A stretch of 32,012 bases of DNA from an uncultured Pelagibacteraceae bacterium (GCA_902586495.1 CACIHQ010000014.1:1-32012); one strand, 5' to 3'; shown: positions 1 through 8,714, numbered from the stretch's first letter. The notes: generated by a model from the letters alone, not told the origin. Translations and numbers: made by a program.

Positions 1-1938
1 TTTATACGGAGCACTTTTTCCAAAATCATCAATTCCAAAATTTAAACCATTGTAGTTTGTATATTTTTTCCAATAACTTGTTTCTGAGGCCTCTATAGAC
101 ACAACAAGGTTTGTTTCTGATAAAATTTCATTTTTGTAGCCTTCACTTTGTTGATCAAATAATTCGTGACAAGGCATTGATATTATTTTTGAATAGATAC
201 CATCTGTGGCTAATTTATGACCAACTTCAATTGCCAAACTAGTTTCTGATCCGGTTGCTATAATTGTAACTTTTATATCATCGTTAGTCCTAAAAATTTC
301 ATAAGCACCCAATGAGGACATATTTTTTGTAGAACTTTTAAATCTTACAGGTTTGATTGCCTGTCTTGTTAAGGCAATCACGCTTGGTGTATTTTTACTC
401 TCCAATGCTAACTGCCAGCATTCAAAAGTTTCAATAAGGTCAGATGGTCTAAAAACATTTAAATTTGGAATGGACCTTAAACTTGCTAATTGTTCAATGG
501 GCTGATGTGTGGGGCCATCTTCACCAAGCCCAATAGAGTCATGGGTAAAAACATATATGACTTTTTGTTTCATCATAGCGGCAAGTCTAATTGATGGCTT
601 ACAATAATCGCTAAATATTAAAAAGGTTCCACCGTATGGTATTAGACCACTGTGAAGCGAAATACCATTCATAATTCCACACATTGCATGTTCTCTAACT
701 CCATAATGAATATAGTTTCCAGAAAAATCACCTGACTTTATAATTTTATGATTTTTAGTTTTTGTATTATTAGAACCAGCTAAGTCAGCTGACCCACCTA
801 TTAAACTTGGGAGTTTTGATACAATCTCTAAAAATTTTTCAGAGCATTTTCTTGTTGCCATTGGCTCTAGATTTTTTAGATATTCTGTTTTTGCTTTTTC
901 TATAGATCCAATGATAGCATTTCTTGTAAGATTATATTCTGGTGGAAAATCTTTTTTAAATTTATTAGATATTGACCATCCTAACCAACCTAATTTCTTA
1001 AGATTCTTACTTAAAATTTTTTCGTGTTTTTTTGCTTTTTTAAATGCTCTTTCACCAATTGATTTCCACTCATTCAATAATTTTTTTGGAATTTCAAAAG
1101 GATTGTGTCTCCAGTTTAATTTTTTTCTTACTAATTTTATTTCATCATCACCTAACGGGCTGCCATGTGAAGAAGCTTTACCACTTTTGTTAGGAGATCC
1201 ATAACCAATTGTAGTTTTGCACGAAATAGCGATAGGTTTTTTTGATTTTTGAGCTTTTTTAAGGGCTTTTGATATTTCTTTATAATCATGCCCATTAATT
1301 TTAATATAATCCCAACCATAACTTCGAAATCTTTTTTCATGGTTATCAGAAACTGCTAAGTTTGTAGGACCATCAATTGAAATAGAATTATTATCGAAAA
1401 GCATAATAAGATTTTTTAATTTAAGGTGTCCAGCCAAACTTAAAGCCTCATGACTAATCCCTTCCATTAAACACCCATCACCTGCAATCACATAAGTTTT
1501 ATGATCAATAATTTTTTTTCCAATTTGTTTTTTTAAAATTTCTTCTGAAATAGCAAATCCAACTGCATTAGATATTCCTTGCCCCAAAGGGCCTGTGGTA
1601 GTCTCAATGCCAGTATTAGGGTGATATTCAGGATGACCTGCACAAATTGAATCTAATTGACGAAAATTTTTAATATCATTCAAAGAAACACTTTTATAAC
1701 CTGTGAGATAAAGAAGTGAATAAAGTAACATTGATCCATGACCAGCAGATAGAACAAATCTGTCTCTATTTAACCAGCTTGGGTTATATGGGTTAAAATT
1801 TAAAAAATCTTTAAATAAAACTGTTACCACATCCGCCATACCCATAGGCATTCCTGGGTGTCCTGAGTTGGCTTTTTGTACAGCATCAATTGATAAAAAT
1901 CGAATGCAATTAGCTAATTCCCTGTATTGTTTACTCAA
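1..1938 (-). CDS. tkt: Transketolase, C-terminus cut by window edge
   Basis: Transketolase moves two-carbon ketol units between sugar phosphates in the cytoplasmic non-oxidative pentose phosphate pathway, using thiamine diphosphate and a divalent metal. The reverse strand is open for 646 codons to base 1. It reads a typical N-terminus (ANSGHPGMPMGMAD), the cofactor motif GDGCLMEG near residue 151, the HYGVREHAM motif near 415 whose glutamate activates the cofactor, and FGIDDFGKSAPYK at the edge. Compared with the family's usual 650-670 residues, roughly 20 C-terminal residues are missing. The start is taken as TTG at 1938, with AGGA (1947-1944) five bases upstream; the first ATG lies inside the conserved GHPGMP motif and is too late. 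It is divergent from the zapA cluster across about 50 bases. Identity is very secure. Confidence 0.97.
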   Translation of the reverse strand, partial: MSKQYRELANCIRFLSIDAVQKANSGHPGMPMGMADVVTVLFKDFLNFNPYNPSWLNRDRFVLSAGHGSMLLYSLLYLTGYKSVSLNDIKNFRQLDSICAGHPEYHPNTGIETTTGPLGQGISNAVGFAISEEILKKQIGKKIIDHKTYVIAGDGCLMEGISHEALSLAGHLKLKNLIMLFDNNSISIDGPTNLAVSDNHEKRFRSYGWDYIKINGHDYKEISKALKKAQKSKKPIAISCKTTIGYGSPNKSGKASSHGSPLGDDEIKLVRKKLNWRHNPFEIPKKLLNEWKSIGERAFKKAKKHEKILSKNLKKLGWLGWSISNKFKKDFPPEYNLTRNAIIGSIEKAKTEYLKNLEPMATRKCSEKFLEIVSKLPSLIGGSADLAGSNNTKTKNHKIIKSGDFSGNYIHYGVREHAMCGIMNGISLHSGLIPYGGTFLIFSDYCKPSIRLAAMMKQKVIYVFTHDSIGLGEDGPTHQPIEQLASLRSIPNLNVFRPSDLIETFECWQLALESKNTPSVIALTRQAIKPVRFKSSTKNMSSLGAYEIFRTNDDIKVTIIATGSETSLAIEVGHKLATDGIYSKIISMPCHELFDQQSEGYKNEILSETNLVVSIEASETSYWKKYTNYNGLNFGIDDFGKSAPYK

Positions 1939-1991
1939 AATTATCCTGTCTAGACTAAGAAGATTCTATTTAATAATATAAACATATATAT

Positions 1992-2314
1992 ATGAATTTT
2001 TTTAGTGAAAAAGAAAAAAGTTAAATGAGGCCTTAACAAAATTAAAAAATTTAAATCTCAATGATCCAAATATAAATAGAAATATTGAAAATCTTAAGGA
2101 TCAAAAAAATCAATTAGAAATTGAAAAAAAAGAACTTGAGAAAAAATACACTTCTTTAATTAATGAGCATGATGAATTATCAAGGAAATTAGATGAATAT
2201 GAGAGACAAGAAAAAATTGAAAAACAAAAGCAATTAAGTTTTTCAGAAAAAATTGATGAATTAAATCAAGAAACAGATATTTTGTTAAATGAGATAGATG
2301 AATGGCAAACGTAA
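1992..2314 (+). pseudogene. ZauP-like coiled-coil protein upstream of zapA, split by a -1 frameshift
   Basis: From ATG 1992 the frame reads MNFFSEKEKS and stops at TAA 2022-2024. The -1 frame, entered at the run AAAAAAG (2014-2020), continues open to TAA 2312-2314. The join would give about 107 residues: MNFFSEKEK, then KLNEALTKLKNLNLNDPNI and a long, highly charged coiled coil rich in Glu, Lys and Leu, ending NEIDEWQT. The -1 frame has no ATG, GTG or TTG before its last few codons and an in-frame stop at 2006, so it cannot easily be a separate gene. It overlaps the zapA start by 13 bases. Small coiled-coil proteins encoded just upstream of zapA are known in alphaproteobacteria, for example ZauP of Caulobacter, which acts with ZapA on the Z-ring; that assignment rests on position and composition. 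The break could be a sequencing error, a real mutation, or ribosomal or transcriptional slippage. Confidence 0.72.
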
Positions 2315-2745
2315 GCATTAAATTTAACGGTAAAGAATTTTTACTTTCTTGTGAAGATGGACAAGAAGAACAATTGGAAGAATTATTAATCCAATTAAAT
2401 CAAAAGTTTAATAAACTTAAAAATGATCTTGGCAATCTAGGTGAAAATAAACTTTTACTTATTACCGCAGTTAAAATTATGGATGAATACTACGAGACAC
2501 AAAAAAAAGTAGAGCAAAAAAAAAGGGAACTTAATGATTTGTCGAATAAGTTTAAAGAACTTAAATCCTTAATATATGAATATAGAGATAAAAAGGAGAA
2601 TGAAATTAGTAAGTTGAATACAAAACATATTCATTTAAAAAATGAAATTGAGCTGAGTCAAAAAAGTTATGAAAAACTAATTGATGAAGCCACGAATGAA
2701 ATTTCAAATTTTGTAAAAAAAGCAAACTTAGAAAATTTGTCTTAA
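2302..2745 (+). CDS. zapA: Cell division protein ZapA
   Basis: ZapA binds and bundles FtsZ filaments at midcell. The 147-residue product starts MANVSIKFNGKEFLLSCEDGQEE, a good match to the short beta-hairpin N-terminus of ZapA (family pattern: V.I.G..Y...). A helical region with NLGENKLLLITAVKIMDEYY at about 45-65 follows, then a long charged coiled coil to the end. Bacterial ZapA is usually 100-130 residues, so the C-terminal coiled coil is slightly long. The ATG overlaps the end of the upstream coiled-coil gene by 13 bases, suggesting translational coupling. The next gene, a formyltetrahydrofolate cyclo-ligase, begins five bases after the stop, the familiar zapA-ygfA pairing. Family identity is from the N-terminal motif and context, since ZapA is weakly conserved. 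Confidence 0.85.
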   Translation: MANVSIKFNGKEFLLSCEDGQEEQLEELLIQLNQKFNKLKNDLGNLGENKLLLITAVKIMDEYYETQKKVEQKKRELNDLSNKFKELKSLIYEYRDKKENEISKLNTKHIHLKNEIELSQKSYEKLIDEATNEISNFVKKANLENLS

Positions 2746-2750
2746 ATTTT

Positions 2751-3296
2751 GTGAAAAAATTTCAAATAAGAAAAAAATTTTTAAAGCTTAGAGAAAATAA
2801 GTTACAAAAAGTTAAATCAATTAATCATAATAATATTATTAAGCTTTTAAAAAAAAAGGTGATAAAAGGAAAAATAGTTGGAGGATATTATCCTTATAAT
2901 AACGAGTTAGATTGTGTTCAAATTTTGGAAAAATTAGAAAAGAAAAATTACATTATTTCTTTACCAAAAATTAAAAAAAACTTTCAAATGGATTTTATTC
3001 AATGGAGCTCCAAAGAACCATTGGGTATAAATAAATTTGGTATACCAGAGCCGATTAATGGTAAAATAAAATTTCCAGACATATTATTTATACCCTTATT
3101 GAGTTTTGATAAAAAATTAAACAGAGTGGGTTATGGAGGTGGTTTCTACGATAGATACATCCAAAGAATAAAAAGAAAAAAAAACCCGCTTCTTGTTGGA
3201 TTGGCGTACTCTTTTCAAGAAGTTAAAAGTATTCCTCTTAATAGATATGACAAAAAACTTGATTTTGTGGTGACAGAAAAAAAAATTATAGAATGA
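2751..3296 (+). CDS. fthC: 5-formyltetrahydrofolate cyclo-ligase
   Basis: This enzyme (YgfA/MTHFS family) converts 5-formyltetrahydrofolate to 5,10-methenyltetrahydrofolate with ATP, returning a storage folate to the one-carbon pool. The 181-residue protein has the family's basic N-terminal helix (KKFQIRKKFLKLR), the core GGYYPYNNELD near 43-53, and the diagnostic C-terminal loop NRVGYGGGFYDRYIQR near 123-138. Its length is normal. The start is GTG at 2751, five bases after the zapA stop; no ATG is available before the conserved N-terminal helix. Its TGA overlaps the next gene's ATG in an ATGA junction (3293-3296), a sign of coupled translation. The adjacent zapA supports the call. Confidence 0.95.
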   Translation: MKKFQIRKKFLKLRENKLQKVKSINHNNIIKLLKKKVIKGKIVGGYYPYNNELDCVQILEKLEKKNYIISLPKIKKNFQMDFIQWSSKEPLGINKFGIPEPINGKIKFPDILFIPLLSFDKKLNRVGYGGGFYDRYIQRIKRKKNPLLVGLAYSFQEVKSIPLNRYDKKLDFVVTEKKIIE

Positions 3297-4096
3297 GAAT
3301 TTTATTTTTAGGTGATGTTGTAGGTAGTTCAGGATGTTCAAAATTAGTTGAAAATCTTCCTTTTCAAAAAAAACAAAGAGAGATTGATTTCGTAATTGTA
3401 AATGGAGAAAATGCAGATGAAAGTGGGGTTGGTTTAACACAAAATATATGTGAAAAATTCTTCTCAAGTGGAGTAGATGTAATTACGAGTGGGAATCATA
3501 TTTGGGATCAGAAAGATATAATGCAATTTATTGAAAATGAAAAAAGAATACTGAGACCAAAAAATTTTTTTGAACCCTCTCCAGGAAAAGGATTTGAAAT
3601 TTTTACAACTGTTAATAATTTTAAAATTGGAGTTTTAAATTTAATTGGAAATGTTTTTATGAAAAAAAGTAACGATGTCTTTGAATCAGCAAATCAATTT
3701 ATTAATAAGTTTAAATTGAAAGAGGATTTTGATTTTTTGATTGTTGATTTTCATGGAGAAATTACGAGTGAAAAAAATGCTATTGGACACTTTTTTGATG
3801 GTAAAGCTTCGCTTGTAGTAGGTACACACACTCATATACCAACTAATGATGCAAGAATTTTACAAAACGGTACAGCATATCAAACTGATGCAGGGATGTG
3901 TGGTGATTATGACTCAGTAATTGGGATGAACAAAAATAATTCATTAAACAGATTTATGAAAAAAGATTCTGTAAAACATTTTCCAGCAAATGGAGATTGT
4001 ACTTTATGTGGGGTCATTGTTGAGTGTAACAAAGAAACTGGTTTAGCTAATAAAGTTGAAAGTTATATTTTTGGAGAGCAATTAAAAAATAGTTGA
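3293..4096 (+). CDS. YmdB-family metallophosphoesterase (TIGR00282 type)
   Basis: The 267-residue protein is a calcineurin-like phosphoesterase of the YmdB type, for which cyclic-nucleotide phosphodiesterase activity has been described in Bacillus and relatives; the physiological substrate here is unknown. The metal-binding motifs appear in order: GDVVG with D8, NGENADESGVG with E39/N40, SGNHIWDQK with N68/H69, DFHGEITSEK with H154, and GTHTHIPTND with H179/H181. They are followed by DAGMCGDYDSVIGM, typical of this subfamily. There is no signal peptide, so it is cytoplasmic. The start overlaps the folate gene in ATGA, and yebC begins three bases after its stop. A cyclo-ligase/YmdB/yebC order is common in alphaproteobacteria. 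Confidence 0.93.
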   Translation: MRILFLGDVVGSSGCSKLVENLPFQKKQREIDFVIVNGENADESGVGLTQNICEKFFSSGVDVITSGNHIWDQKDIMQFIENEKRILRPKNFFEPSPGKGFEIFTTVNNFKIGVLNLIGNVFMKKSNDVFESANQFINKFKLKEDFDFLIVDFHGEITSEKNAIGHFFDGKASLVVGTHTHIPTNDARILQNGTAYQTDAGMCGDYDSVIGMNKNNSLNRFMKKDSVKHFPANGDCTLCGVIVECNKETGLANKVESYIFGEQLKNS

Positions 4097-4099
4097 TTT

Positions 4100-4822
4100 A
4101 TGGCTGGACATTCACATTGGGCAGGTATTAAACATAAAAAAGGAAAAGCAGACAAGGAAAGATCTAAATTATTCTCTAAGTTATCAAAAGAAATTACTGT
4201 TGCTGCAAAATTGGGAGATAAAGATCCAAATATGAATCCAAGATTAAGATCAGCTATACAAGCAGCAAGATCTGCCAATATGCCCAAAGATAATATTGAG
4301 CGAGCTATCAATAAGTCTTCATTGAACAATAGTGCAAATTTTGAAAATTTAAGATATGAGGGTTTTGGACCAAATAAAGTTGCTGTTATTGTAGAAACAT
4401 TAACAGATAACAAAAATAGGACTGCGTCAAATATTAGAACTATTTTTCAAAAATCTGGAGGTAGTCTTGGAACTCAAGGTTCAGCTTCCCATAATTTTAA
4501 TCAACTAGGTGTTATAAAAATTGACAAAAATGAAATTTCAGAGGAAAAAATTTTAGATTTAGCTATTGAGGCTGGCGCTGATGAATGTAGATCAAATAAA
4601 GAATTACATGAAATTCAATGTTCAGTAGTCAATATATATAATATTAAAAAAGAGTTAGAGAAAAAAATTAGTAATTTTATATCAACTGGAATAGAATGGA
4701 TTCCACTAAACAATGTACAAATTCCAAAAGAAGATCATGAAACTTTAATAAATTTTTTTGTTTCATTGGAGGATGATGATGATGTTCAAAACGTATATTC
4801 AAATGCTGAGTTTTTAAACTAA
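4100..4822 (+). CDS. yebC: YebC/PmpR-family regulator or translation factor
   Basis: This is a 240-residue YebC/TACO1-family protein. It opens with the family signature MAGHSHWAGIKHKKGKADKE, then LFSKLSKEITVAAKLG and NMPKDNIERAI, and has the acidic C-terminal domain (LEDDDDVQNVYSN) near the end. Family members were described as DNA-binding transcriptional regulators. More recent work on YebC and mitochondrial TACO1 links the family to translation of difficult proline-containing stretches. Which role applies here cannot be read from sequence. Full length matches the usual 240-250. It sits three bases after the YmdB gene and three bases before the RuvC-like gene; yebC-ruvC adjacency is widespread in proteobacteria. 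Confidence 0.97.
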   Translation: MAGHSHWAGIKHKKGKADKERSKLFSKLSKEITVAAKLGDKDPNMNPRLRSAIQAARSANMPKDNIERAINKSSLNNSANFENLRYEGFGPNKVAVIVETLTDNKNRTASNIRTIFQKSGGSLGTQGSASHNFNQLGVIKIDKNEISEEKILDLAIEAGADECRSNKELHEIQCSVVNIYNIKKELEKKISNFISTGIEWIPLNNVQIPKEDHETLINFFVSLEDDDDVQNVYSNAEFLN

Positions 4823-4825
4823 GTT

Positions 4826-5320
4826 ATGTTAATAATTGGTATAGATCCGGGTGTTTCTGGTTCAATCTGCTTTCTTAAAGATGGAAAAATTTTAGATGTA
4901 ATTGAAATGCCTATCATGAATGAAGGAAAAAAAAATAAAAAACAGGTTAATGGAGCTCAAATTTATAATGAAATTACTAAAAAAATTAATAGTAATCATG
5001 AAACTAACACCAGAGTTGTGATAGAGCATGTTACGGCTATGCCGGGCCAAGGAGTAACAAGTATGTTTAATTTCGGACAGTCTTTTGGAGTCTTAAAGGG
5101 TATTTGTTCTGCAATGAGGTTACCGATGTTTTTTGTAAGACCAGCAAAATGGAAAAGATATTATAATCTAATCAATTCTGAAAAAGATGCTAGTCGAACT
5201 AGGGCTATTGAGATATTTCCTGATTTCTCATCATACTTATCAAAAAAGAAAGATTCAAATAAGGCTGATGCTATATTAATTGCTAGTTTTTATTACGAAA
5301 CTTATAAAATTGAGGAATAA
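4826..5320 (+). CDS. RuvC-like Holliday junction resolvase, phage-type variant
   Basis: The 164-residue RNase H-fold protein occupies the ruvC position after yebC. Likely metal-binding acids are D7 in IGIDPGVSGS, E67 in VVIEHVTAMPGQG, and D143/D148 in KKDSNKADAILIA. The middle part, MPGQGVTSMFNFGQSFGVLKG followed by VRPAKWKRYY and EKDASRTRAIEIFPD, resembles RuvC-like resolvases of phages and prophages. It lacks the canonical bacterial signatures: a GIDPG..TGYG-type start, a central EEVF..N segment, and a terminal D..DA motif. The expected ruvA and ruvB are absent; 36 bases downstream tolQ begins. It probably resolves branched DNA, but whether it works with RuvAB is doubtful. Family membership is firm; the phage-type assignment is by recalled sequence pattern. 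Confidence 0.85.
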   Translation: MLIIGIDPGVSGSICFLKDGKILDVIEMPIMNEGKKNKKQVNGAQIYNEITKKINSNHETNTRVVIEHVTAMPGQGVTSMFNFGQSFGVLKGICSAMRLPMFFVRPAKWKRYYNLINSEKDASRTRAIEIFPDFSSYLSKKKDSNKADAILIASFYYETYKIEE

Positions 5321-5356
5321 ATCTCAATAAATAAGTCAAAATCATGACACATTTAA

Positions 5357-6046
5357 GTGACAGAAGCTGGTATGGAAGCTGATATATCATCTCAGGCAGT
5401 TGGACTAGCTTCAAGTGCCGATTTTTCATTAATGAATTTGTTCATAAGAGCAGATATTGTAGTTAAGTCTGTTATTTTAATACTCATCGCCTGCTCAATT
5501 TATTCATGGGCTGTAATATTTGAAAAACTTAAGCTTTTCAAAAAAATTAATAAATCTACCGAAGAATTTGAAAACAGGTTTTGGAATTCTAAGTCTGCAG
5601 AAACTTTTTATAATAATCTCCCTGCAACCACCGAAGATCCAATGGCCTTACTTTTTAGGGATGCGATGCAGAATTTACTTAAAAGAAGATCAAAAACTGA
5701 TTTGAATGTCCGAATGACAACATTGCTAGAGACTGGTATTGAAAAACAAGTCACCAAAATTAGTAAAGGCTTCACCTTTTTAGCTACAGTTGGATCAACA
5801 GCTCCATTTATAGGTCTTTTTGGTACTGTTTGGGGAATTATGAATTCATTTCAGTCTATTGCGATTTCTAGAAACACAAGCTTAGCAATAGTTGCGCCCG
5901 GAATAGCAGAAGCTCTTTTTGCGACTGCTTTAGGATTATTGGCTGCTATACCAGCAGTTGTCGCTTATAATAAGTTTAATAACGATTCAATTAAATATTC
6001 TCAGAGATTAGAAAATTTTTCTAAGAGATTTTTAACAATAATTTAA
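5357..6046 (+). CDS. tolQ: Tol-Pal system proton-channel subunit TolQ
   Basis: TolQ is the inner-membrane component that, with TolR, uses proton flow to energise TolA during outer-membrane constriction. The 229-residue protein shows three membrane segments at about 34-56, 138-160 and 183-205, and the MotA/TolQ/ExbB signature GSTAPFIGLFGTVWGIMNSF near 146-165, followed by APGIAEALFATALGLLAAIPA. Its length is typical. The start is taken as GTG at 5357. ATG 5372 is an equally plausible start that would remove five residues; neither has a clear ribosome-binding site. It opens the tolQRAB-pal cluster, with tolR three bases after its stop. ybgC, often placed just upstream in other bacteria, is absent here. 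Confidence 0.97.
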   Translation: MTEAGMEADISSQAVGLASSADFSLMNLFIRADIVVKSVILILIACSIYSWAVIFEKLKLFKKINKSTEEFENRFWNSKSAETFYNNLPATTEDPMALLFRDAMQNLLKRRSKTDLNVRMTTLLETGIEKQVTKISKGFTFLATVGSTAPFIGLFGTVWGIMNSFQSIAISRNTSLAIVAPGIAEALFATALGLLAAIPAVVAYNKFNNDSIKYSQRLENFSKRFLTII

Positions 6047-6049
6047 TTA

Positions 6050-6466
6050 ATGGCTTTTAAATTTAATCGATCATCAAAAGAACCCATGAGTGAAATAAAT
6101 GTTACACCGTTTGTAGATGTAATGCTAGTTCTTTTAATTATTTTTATGGTTACGGCTCCTTTACTGACGGTTGGAGTGCAAGTTGATTTACCAGAAAGTT
6201 CTGCAGACTCTCTTCCAGAAGAAGCTGAACCATTGACGTTGTCAATTAATTCTAAAGGAGAAATTTTCATACAAGAGTCAAAAGTGGAATATGAAAAAAT
6301 AATCGCAAAGGTCTTAGCAGTTTCAAAAAATAGAACTGATACTCGAATTTATGTAAGGGGAGATAAAACTATAAATTATGGCAGAGTGCTTGAAATTATG
6401 GGTCTTTTATCTGGATCGGGTTTTACAAAAGTAGCTTTGATTTCAGAACCATATAAGGAAAGGTGA
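6050..6466 (+). CDS. tolR: Tol-Pal system protein TolR
   Basis: TolR (ExbD/TolR family) pairs with TolQ in the inner-membrane proton channel. The 138-residue product has a short cytoplasmic head, then SEINVTPFVDVMLVLLIIFM at about 14-33. This is the single membrane helix with the conserved D23, the likely proton-carrying aspartate. A periplasmic domain with the usual ...TRIYVRGDKTINYGRVLEIM segment follows near 100-119. The length is normal for the family. It begins three bases after tolQ. Its TGA lies inside the purine-rich AGGTGA that probably serves as ribosome-binding site for tolA. Confidence 0.97.
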   Translation: MAFKFNRSSKEPMSEINVTPFVDVMLVLLIIFMVTAPLLTVGVQVDLPESSADSLPEEAEPLTLSINSKGEIFIQESKVEYEKIIAKVLAVSKNRTDTRIYVRGDKTINYGRVLEIMGLLSGSGFTKVALISEPYKER

Positions 6467-6470
6467 TAAA

Positions 6471-7280
6471 TTGAATAGGAGTGTGATTATATCTTCTGTT
6501 TTACACGCTGTGTTTATTTTTTTAACCGCTATGAGTTTACCGTTCTTAACAAAAAAACCCATTGATCTTCCTCCGATTGTATCTATTGAATTGATACAAA
6601 TTACAGATAAAACAAATATTCCTTTTGCTCCTAAAGCAAAAAAAATCATAGAAGAAGTAAAAAAAAAAAAAGAAAAATTGGTGTCTGAACAGGCTCCACC
6701 TAAAAAAATAAAAAAGATAAAACCTGACTCAGTGCCAATGCCAGATAATCTTGTAAAAAACGAAAAAAAACCGAAGGAAGATAAGCAAAATCCAGAGTTG
6801 GTAGATAATGAGGTAAGACAAGTTTCAGAATTCGAAAAAGATGAGCTTTTTGATCCAAACAACATTGCTGCATTGATTGACAAGTCAAAAGAAGAATTTG
6901 CTGAAACAACAAAAAAAAATGACAAAGTTACTCAAGATCAAAAAAAGAATGTTGAAAACGTAGGATTATCATTGAGTGAAGAGGATGCTCTCAAGGCACA
7001 GATTTTTGGTTGCTGGAGCATACCCCTAGGTTTGCCTTATAATGAGAATTTATTAGTTAGAATTAAATTACAATTAAAAAGAGACGGAACAGTGGTAAAA
7101 TCTGAAATTTTAGATCATGCAAGAATGAATAAACCTGGACAAGGTTTTTATAAAGTATTGGCTGAAAGTGCTCTCAGAGCAGTAAAGTTATGTCAACCAC
7201 TCAGAGTTCCGACTACAGGTTATGAGAGATGGAAGGAATTACAATTAAACTTTGATGCAAGAGAAATGTTAGAGGGGTAG
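6471..7280 (+). CDS. tolA: Tol-Pal system protein TolA
   Basis: TolA spans the periplasm, linking the TolQR motor to TolB and Pal. The 269-residue protein has an N-terminal membrane anchor (about 1-24), an extended Lys/Glu/Pro-rich middle (about 48-115, with runs such as KKKKEK and [10 protein letters not shown]), and a C-terminal globular domain from about 170 ([17 protein letters not shown] to [10 protein letters not shown]) with two cysteines. This is shorter than Escherichia coli TolA (421 residues), mainly in the central rod, as is usual in alphaproteobacteria. The start is TTG 6471, four bases downstream of AGGTGA (6461-6466), in a TGATAAATTG junction with tolR; the anchor begins right after it. 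Confidence 0.93.
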   Translation: MNRSVIISSVLHAVFIFLTAMSLPFLTKKPIDLPPIVSIELIQITDKTNIPFAPKAKKIIEEVKKKKEKLVSEQAPPKKIKKIKPDSVPMPDNLVKNEKKPKEDKQNPELVDNEVRQVSEFEKDELFDPNNIAALIDKSKEEFAETTKKNDKVTQDQKKNVENVGLSLSEEDALKAQIFGCWSIPLGLPYNENLLVRIKLQLKRDGTVVKSEILDHARMNKPGQGFYKVLAESALRAVKLCQPLRVPTTGYERWKELQLNFDAREMLEG

Positions 7281-7290
7281 TAAATATTGT

Positions 7291-8634
7291 ATGAGAATTT
7301 TAATAAAGATTATCATTTTTTTAGTCCTAGTCCCCTCCAAGAGTTTTAGTCTTATCGAAGTTGATATTACTCGAGGAAATCTTGATCCTCTTCCTATAGC
7401 AGTCTCACCTTTATCAATTGATGAGAACTCAAGGCAAAACTTCGAAAAAATTTTACAAAAAAAAAATATTGGAGCTGAAATTTCGAGAATAATTGAGGTA
7501 AATTTAAAAACTTCTGGCCTTTTTAATCCTCTAAACAAAGATGCGTTTTTACAGGCACCCGATATTGCAAATTTGAAACCAAGGTTCGAAGACTGGAATC
7601 TAATTAAAGCTCAAGCATTAATTACTGGAAAAGTTAGTTTCAACGAGGAAAAATTAAGAGTTGAATTCAGACTTTGGGACGTGCTTGCTGGAAAAGAAAT
7701 GATTGCGCTTGCATTTACTACTGTACCAACAAACTGGAGGAGAGTTGGCCACATTATAACCGATAAAGTTTATCAAAGATTAACTGGTGAAAAAGGATAT
7801 TTTGACACAAGAATAATTTACGTTGCAGAGGAAGGTCCAAAGACAAATCGCATAAAAAAACTTGCAATTATTGATCAAGACGGGGCTAATAATAAATTTT
7901 TAACTTTAGGTAATGAACTTGTTTTGACACCTAGATTCAATCCAACAAGTCAAATGGTTACTTATCTATCTTATTTTAAAAATTTACCGAGGGTATATCT
8001 TTTGGATATTGAAACAGGCATGCAAGAGGTCGTAGGTGATTTCCCAGGAATGACTTTCGCTCCACGTTTTTCTCCTAATGGAAAAAAAATTATAATGAGT
8101 TTCGCTAAAGATGGTAATTCAGATATATACACAATGGATCTAGAAAATCGAATAGTTGAAAAAATTACAAATCATCCATCAATTGATACATCCCCATCTT
8201 ATTCACCTGATGGTAAGTTCATTTGTTTTAATTCAGATAGAAGCGGCTATCAGCAAATTTATGTTATGAAAAGTGACGGAAGCAATGTTAAGAGAATATC
8301 TTTTGGTAAAGGTCTTTATGGTACCCCTGTTTGGTCGCCAAGAGGTGATTTGATAGCATTTACGAAACTCCATAAAGGTAAATTTTATATTGGTGTTATG
8401 AGAACAGATGGAAGTGGAGAAAGACTTTTAACTGAAAATTTTTATCAAGAAGCACCGTCATGGTCCCCTAATGGGAGAGTTTTGATTTTTTATAGGGAAA
8501 CAAAAACCGATGACAAGGGGAAGGGATTTTCAGCTAAATTATGGTCTATTGATTTAACAGGTTATAATGAAAGGATGGTAGAAACCCCTACAGATGCCTC
8601 TGACCCATCATGGTCATCATTATTGAGTAATTAG
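7291..8634 (+). CDS. tolB: Tol-Pal system periplasmic protein TolB
   Basis: TolB is the periplasmic beta-propeller that binds Pal and is displaced by TolA. The 447-residue product begins with a signal peptide ([20 protein letters not shown], about 1-20) followed by [17 protein letters not shown], the TolB N-terminal segment. An N-terminal domain runs to about 170. The propeller follows, with repeated blades marked by [24 protein letters not shown] and WSPNGRVL. The length matches the family (about 430-450). It lies ten bases after tolA. The 85-base gap to pal is the largest inside tolQ-pal and may hold an internal promoter, though no convincing one is visible. Confidence 0.97.
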   Translation: MRILIKIIIFLVLVPSKSFSLIEVDITRGNLDPLPIAVSPLSIDENSRQNFEKILQKKNIGAEISRIIEVNLKTSGLFNPLNKDAFLQAPDIANLKPRFEDWNLIKAQALITGKVSFNEEKLRVEFRLWDVLAGKEMIALAFTTVPTNWRRVGHIITDKVYQRLTGEKGYFDTRIIYVAEEGPKTNRIKKLAIIDQDGANNKFLTLGNELVLTPRFNPTSQMVTYLSYFKNLPRVYLLDIETGMQEVVGDFPGMTFAPRFSPNGKKIIMSFAKDGNSDIYTMDLENRIVEKITNHPSIDTSPSYSPDGKFICFNSDRSGYQQIYVMKSDGSNVKRISFGKGLYGTPVWSPRGDLIAFTKLHKGKFYIGVMRTDGSGERLLTENFYQEAPSWSPNGRVLIFYRETKTDDKGKGFSAKLWSIDLTGYNERMVETPTDASDPSWSSLLSN

Positions 8635-8708
8635 CTTGAATTATCTTGATTTTTTAACTTGAAACATTTAATTAGTTGTGAAAAAGTTAAGAATTAGAAA
8701 TATTGATC

Positions 8709-8714
8709 AAGGAG
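8709..8714 (+). promoter_or_regulatory. Shine-Dalgarno sequence that decides the pal start
   Basis: AAGGAG sits five bases before ATG 8720. It is the best ribosome-binding site I noticed in this window, where most starts have weak or no visible site. It favours ATG 8720 over the upstream in-frame GTG 8678. Strong initiation fits Pal, usually an abundant lipoprotein; that expression level is inference. Confidence 0.8.
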
